A DNA stretch of 64,000 nt. It comes from Flavobacteriaceae bacterium (lineage in GTDB: Bacteria > Bacteroidota > Bacteroidia > Flavobacteriales > Flavobacteriaceae). Below, piece after piece: positions 60,665-64,000 of this stretch. A program made the translations under genes and the position numbers. The stretch spans positions 1-64,000 of the forward strand of contig JAHQVM010000003.1 in assembly GCA_019634365.1 (NCBI GenBank). The letters are read 5' to 3'. Numbering within the stretch: position 1 is the first letter of the stretch; every line of letters begins with the position of its first letter. The notes beneath the pieces are model-generated. The model was not told the origin of the DNA and ran no database searches. It was given only the letters and a program-made list of their open reading frames with translations.

Positions 60665-61351
60665 TATTTGAAGCATTTCCGAAGCTTCCTTAAGTTCCTT
60701 AAAGTTAGGATGTTCCACCGGATCTTTCACCCGCTCATGTTCCCAAGTGGTATGAAATGGAATGTGAAATGCATGTCCTCCGATCTCTAAAACGGGCAAT
60801 ATATCACTCTTCACACTATTCCCCACCATAAGAAACTCCCCCGGGAAAATATCCAAGTGATTAACCAATTTTTGATAATGCTTGGGCTGTTTATCACTCA
60901 CAATTTCAATATGATGGAAATAGGGCTCCAATCCCGATTTTATCAACTTGCGTTCTTGGTCCAACAAATCACCTTTGGTAGCCATCACCAAACGATACTT
61001 GGTAGACAGGTATTTCAAAGTTTCGTCAATTCCATCGATCAATTCAATGGGAGCTTCCAACATTCCTTTTCCGATATTAATAATTTCAGAAATGGTAGTA
61101 TTGGAAACCTTCCCTTTAGAAAATTGAATGGCAGCTTCAATAAGGGAAAGGGTAAAAGGTTTAATGCCATATCCATACATGGGAAGATTCTTCATTTCCA
61201 TCTCGAAAAGGCGTTCATTGCACTCATCTTCGGGCATGAAATCTTTCATGAGCTTACAAAACTCCAATTCGGCATCCCGGAACAGGGTCTCATTCACCCA
61301 AAGGGTATCGTCGGCATCGAAGGCTATTGCTTTTATATTGGCAAAGGACAT
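60659..61351 (-). CDS. HAD-superfamily hydrolase
   Basis: A 230-residue phosphatase-like enzyme. The four HAD motifs are visible: motif I FDADDTLW (nucleophile Asp within residues 11-13), motif II at LVMATKGD, motif III Lys near SDKQPKHYQ, and motif IV VGNSVKSDILP. A helical cap lies between I and II. Cytosolic. Substrate unknown. Its ATG shares one base with the stop of ettA, so the two genes are coupled on the minus strand. Confidence 0.88.
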   Translation of the reverse strand: MSFANIKAIAFDADDTLWVNETLFRDAELEFCKLMKDFMPEDECNERLFEMEMKNLPMYGYGIKPFTLSLIEAAIQFSKGKVSNTTISEIINIGKGMLEAPIELIDGIDETLKYLSTKYRLVMATKGDLLDQERKLIKSGLEPYFHHIEIVSDKQPKHYQKLVNHLDIFPGEFLMVGNSVKSDILPVLEIGGHAFHIPFHTTWEHERVKDPVEHPNFKELKEASEMLQIL

Positions 61352-63042
61352 TAGCGGATCAGCTTCTTGTATTTAATTCGTTTCGGTAGAAGATCACCGC
61401 CTAAACGCTTCTTCTTGTTTTCTTCGTAATCGCTAAAGCCTCCTTCGAAGAAATATACCTGGCTGTCTCCCTCGAAAGCCAATATGTGTGTACAAATTCG
61501 ATCTAAAAACCAGCGATCGTGACTAATCACCACCGCACAGCCCGCAAAGTTTTCCAGACCTTCCTCCAAAGCACGCAACGTATTTACGTCCAAATCGTTG
61601 GTAGGCTCATCCAATAACAACACGTTTCCTTCTTCCTTTAAGGTCATGGCCAAATGCAAGCGGTTGCGTTCACCCCCGGAAAGCATAGAAACTTTTTTGT
61701 TCTGTTCGCTACCACTAAAATTGAATCTACTTAAATAGGCTCTAGAGTTGATTTGTCGTCCTCCCATCATCACCAATTCCTGCCCATCACTAAAATTCTC
61801 CCAAATCGTCTTATTGGAGTCAATATTTGAGTGCGACTGATCTACATAAGCCAATTTGGCCGTCTCCCCTACTTCGAAGGAACCTTTATCGGGTTCTAAT
61901 TCGTCCATGATCATTTTGAAAATGGTGGTCTTCCCTGCTCCATTGGGGCCTATAATCCCCACAATTCCAGCCTGTGGTAGATTAAAATTGAGATCTTCAT
62001 ACAACAGTTTTTCACCAAAAGCTTTGGATACGCCTTTGGCCTCAATCACATTGGTACCCAGTCTGGGGCCATTAGGAATGTATATTTCGAGCTTCTCATC
62101 CAATTTCTTTTGGTCTTGGCTCATCAGTTTTTCATAATTCTGCAAACGGGCCTTTTGTTTGGTCTGTCTCCCTTTAGGGGCCATCCGTACCCATTCCAAT
62201 TCGCGCTCCAAAGTTTTTTGGCGCTTGCTGGCTTGCTTTTGTTCTTGAGCCAGGCGCTTGGATTTTTGATCCAACCAAGAAGAGTAATTTCCTTTCCATG
62301 GAATTCCTTCCCCACGGTCCAATTCCAGGATCCATCCCGCCACATTGTCCAGAAAATACCGGTCGTGCGTTACAGCAATTACGGTTCCTTTATACTGGGC
62401 AAGGTGATGTTCCAACCAATGTACACTCTCCGCATCCAAGTGGTTGGTAGGCTCGTCGAGCAAGAGTACATCAGGCTCCTGAAGCAACAATCTACATAGC
62501 GCTACCCTTCTTCGTTCCCCTCCGGATAATACTTTAATTGGGGTATCACCTTCTGGAGTGCGAAGGGCATCCATGGCAATCTCGAGTTTGGTATCCAATT
62601 CCCAAGCATTGGTCGCGTCTATCTTGTCCTGAAGCTTGGCTTGTTTGTCCATGAGCTCCTGCATCTTGTCTGCATCTTCATAGACCTCCGGCAGCCCGAA
62701 CATATCATTTATTTTATTGTATTCATCCAAAACATCCACCACCTCTTGAACGCCTTCCTTAACGATATCGATCACCGTTTTGTCTTCATCCAATTGCGGT
62801 TCCTGTTCCAAATACCCTACTGTATAGCCCGGAGAAAAAACCACATCGCCTTGGTAGTTCTTATCAACACCGGCAATGATTTTCAATAAGGTGGATTTAC
62901 CACTCCCGTTAAGTCCCAAAATTCCAATTTTGGCACCATAGAAAAAACTGAGGTAAATATTTTTAAGTACAGGTGTCTGGGCATTTTGAAAGGTTTTGGT
63001 AACCCCAGACATGGAAAAGATGACTTTTTTATCGTCGGACAT
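61351..63042 (-). CDS. ettA: Energy-dependent translational throttle protein EttA (ABC-F)
   Basis: A 563-residue ABC-F ATPase with two nucleotide-binding domains and no membrane part. NBD1: Walker A GLNGSGKST (43-51), LSGGERRR, and LLLDEPTNHLD. The inter-domain linker follows (KQASKRQKTLERELEWVRMA). NBD2: GPNGAGKTT, LSGGERNR, LLLDEPTNDLD. The EttA group is recognised by the start VIFSMSGVTKTFQ and by the arm insertion after NBD1 Walker A. It binds the ribosomal E site and gates the first elongation step according to energy state. Upstream of the HAD gene, sharing one base. Confidence 0.95.
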   Translation of the reverse strand: MSDDKKVIFSMSGVTKTFQNAQTPVLKNIYLSFFYGAKIGILGLNGSGKSTLLKIIAGVDKNYQGDVVFSPGYTVGYLEQEPQLDEDKTVIDIVKEGVQEVVDVLDEYNKINDMFGLPEVYEDADKMQELMDKQAKLQDKIDATNAWELDTKLEIAMDALRTPEGDTPIKVLSGGERRRVALCRLLLQEPDVLLLDEPTNHLDAESVHWLEHHLAQYKGTVIAVTHDRYFLDNVAGWILELDRGEGIPWKGNYSSWLDQKSKRLAQEQKQASKRQKTLERELEWVRMAPKGRQTKQKARLQNYEKLMSQDQKKLDEKLEIYIPNGPRLGTNVIEAKGVSKAFGEKLLYEDLNFNLPQAGIVGIIGPNGAGKTTIFKMIMDELEPDKGSFEVGETAKLAYVDQSHSNIDSNKTIWENFSDGQELVMMGGRQINSRAYLSRFNFSGSEQNKKVSMLSGGERNRLHLAMTLKEEGNVLLLDEPTNDLDVNTLRALEEGLENFAGCAVVISHDRWFLDRICTHILAFEGDSQVYFFEGGFSDYEENKKKRLGGDLLPKRIKYKKLIR

Positions 63043-63070
63043 AGTTATAAAAGTTTTGGTTAGTGGTAGA

Positions 63071-63250
63071 TCAAACGCGGCCTTTCAATGCATTAAATAC
63101 CCAGGCAATGGCGAAAAAACCAAATCCCACAGCGGCAAAGCCCCATCCTGCAACATCATCGTATTTAAAAGCTCCCAACGCAATAAGCGCACAGCCCACT
63201 ACGATCATAATAAAAGTGGCCCAAGCTAGGACCGTATTCTTGTTCATCAT
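63071..63250 (-). CDS. CAL67264-family small membrane protein
   Basis: A 59-residue protein from ATG 63250 (MMNKNTVLAWATFIMIVVGC; the second Met codon at 63247 may be the true start). Two membrane segments (WATFIMIVVGCALIALGAF and GFAAVGFGFFAIAWVFNAL) are separated by KYDDVAGW and followed by a short basic tail KGRV. It resembles a flavobacterial family named after a Gramella protein; function unknown. It lies 28 bases upstream of the ettA start on the same strand and may be cotranscribed. Confidence 0.8.
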   Translation of the reverse strand: MMNKNTVLAWATFIMIVVGCALIALGAFKYDDVAGWGFAAVGFGFFAIAWVFNALKGRV

Positions 63251-63388
63251 ACATATAAATTTTTGGGGTTAATTCAGAATTACCGGAATAATTCCGTTTT
63301 TCTCCCTAAGGCAAATATCGTTAATTAATCCTTTATTTAGGAAGACAAAGTCTCCCACTTTCGTATTTTTGGGGAAACAATGCATGCA

Positions 63389-64000
63389 ATGGATATTAAC
63401 TTCAATAAAAACGAAGATCACAATAAACTCTTACGCTCCGATTTACGAAGAAAATTAGCCAAAATCAAACAAGGTGGAGGACCCAAAAGAATTGAAAAAC
63501 ATCACGCCAAAGGCAAAATGACCGCCCGCGAACGGATCGATTATTTGTTGGATGAAAAGAAACCTTCGATTGAAATAGGTGCTTTTGCAGGGGACGGCAT
63601 GTATGAAGAACACGGGGGATGCCCGAGTGGTGGCGTTGTAGTGAAAATTGGATATGTCCAGGGCAAACAATGCATTGTAGTCGCCAATGATGCCACGGTT
63701 AAGGCCGGGGCTTGGTTTCCCATTACAGGAAAGAAAAACCTAAGGGCTCAAGAAATTTCCATCGAAAATAAACTTCCTATCATTTACCTGGTAGATAGTG
63801 CCGGAGTCTACCTTCCCATGCAGGATGAGATTTTTCCTGACAAAGAGCACTTCGGAAGAATATTTAGGAACAATGCCGTGATGAGCAGTATGGGAATTAC
63901 CCAGATATCGGCAGTTATGGGAAGCTGTGTCGCCGGTGGGGCCTATCTGCCCATCATGAGTGATGAAGCCCTCATCGTGGATAAAACCGGAAGTATTTTC
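63389..64000 (+). CDS. Acyl-CoA carboxylase carboxyltransferase (beta) subunit, 3' end outside window
   Basis: About 204 codons are visible from ATG 63389 (MDINFNKNEDHNK); an in-frame ATG at 63380 would add MHA. The sequence carries the carboxyltransferase signature: AKGKMTARERIDYLLD, GCPSGGVVVKIGYV, AGAWFPITGKKNLRAQEIS, YLVDSAGVYLPMQ and the acyl-CoA oxyanion region GSCVAGGAYLPIMSDEA. This is the propionyl-CoA/methylcrotonyl-CoA carboxylase beta family; the VYLPMQDEIFPDKEHFGRIF stretch is seen in MccB-like members, so a role in leucine breakdown is possible. Divergent from the small membrane protein gene. Confidence 0.92.
   Translation, partial: MDINFNKNEDHNKLLRSDLRRKLAKIKQGGGPKRIEKHHAKGKMTARERIDYLLDEKKPSIEIGAFAGDGMYEEHGGCPSGGVVVKIGYVQGKQCIVVANDATVKAGAWFPITGKKNLRAQEISIENKLPIIYLVDSAGVYLPMQDEIFPDKEHFGRIFRNNAVMSSMGITQISAVMGSCVAGGAYLPIMSDEALIVDKTGSIF

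Overview
The window looks like chromosome from a marine or aquatic member of the Flavobacteriaceae (phylum Bacteroidota). Supporting signs: several secreted proteins end in type IX secretion system (T9SS) sorting domains, a complete sprC-sprD-sprB-sprF gliding-motility adhesin locus is present, promoters look like the Bacteroidota TAnnTTTG type, Shine-Dalgarno sequences are generally absent, and there are family-restricted genes (DUF4270, DUF4907, DUF5916, a CAL67264-like small membrane protein). I see no phage, integrase, transposase or CRISPR array.

Layout. 1-4046 (minus strand): an FG-GAP repeat protein running off the left edge, an M43-type secreted metalloprotease and a GIN-domain (DUF2807) protein. 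4528-7890: VOC protein, WYL regulator, a Tat-targeted HisC-like aminotransferase and a membrane-anchored AraC regulator. 8090-13672: DUF5916 outer-membrane protein, then a minus-strand operon of DUF4270 lipoprotein, outer-membrane barrel and Spy-like small protein. 13950-17220: Kelch lipoprotein, DUF4907 protein, LytS-type kinase and LytTR regulator as one plus-strand unit. 17649-19895: TonB-dependent receptor with possible operator repeats upstream. 20044-23407: carbonic anhydrase, universal stress protein, SulP transporter and an unknown small exported protein, which together look like a bicarbonate uptake and hydration unit. 23547-27959: a 1470-residue T9SS cargo built of six DUF4397-type double units. 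28250-29257: M28 peptidase lipoprotein.

29772-46610 is the centrepiece: the gliding locus. Two exported proteins of unknown function precede SprC (type B sorting domain), SprD (PorP/SprF barrel plus long Ala/Glu coiled coil plus SPOR-like tail), the 3226-residue SprB adhesin and SprF. Both leading genes carry the same two-box direct repeat with the same spacing to a -7-like box, suggesting one activator acts twice on the locus.

46748-64000: LamG T9SS cargo, tRNA-His, bshB1 overlapping a Cys/Met PLP enzyme gene (bacillithiol and sulfur amino acids), hutI-hutG (histidine breakdown), a MarR-GNAT fusion with a palindrome over its start codon, an MBL-fold lipoprotein, S9 peptidase and small lipoprotein, a BNR-repeat T9SS cargo followed by PhyH oxygenase and CAT-like acetyltransferase, HAD hydrolase, ettA, a small membrane protein, and the start of an acyl-CoA carboxylase beta subunit cut by the right edge.

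All assignments come from reading the sequence and recalling protein families; no database search was run.
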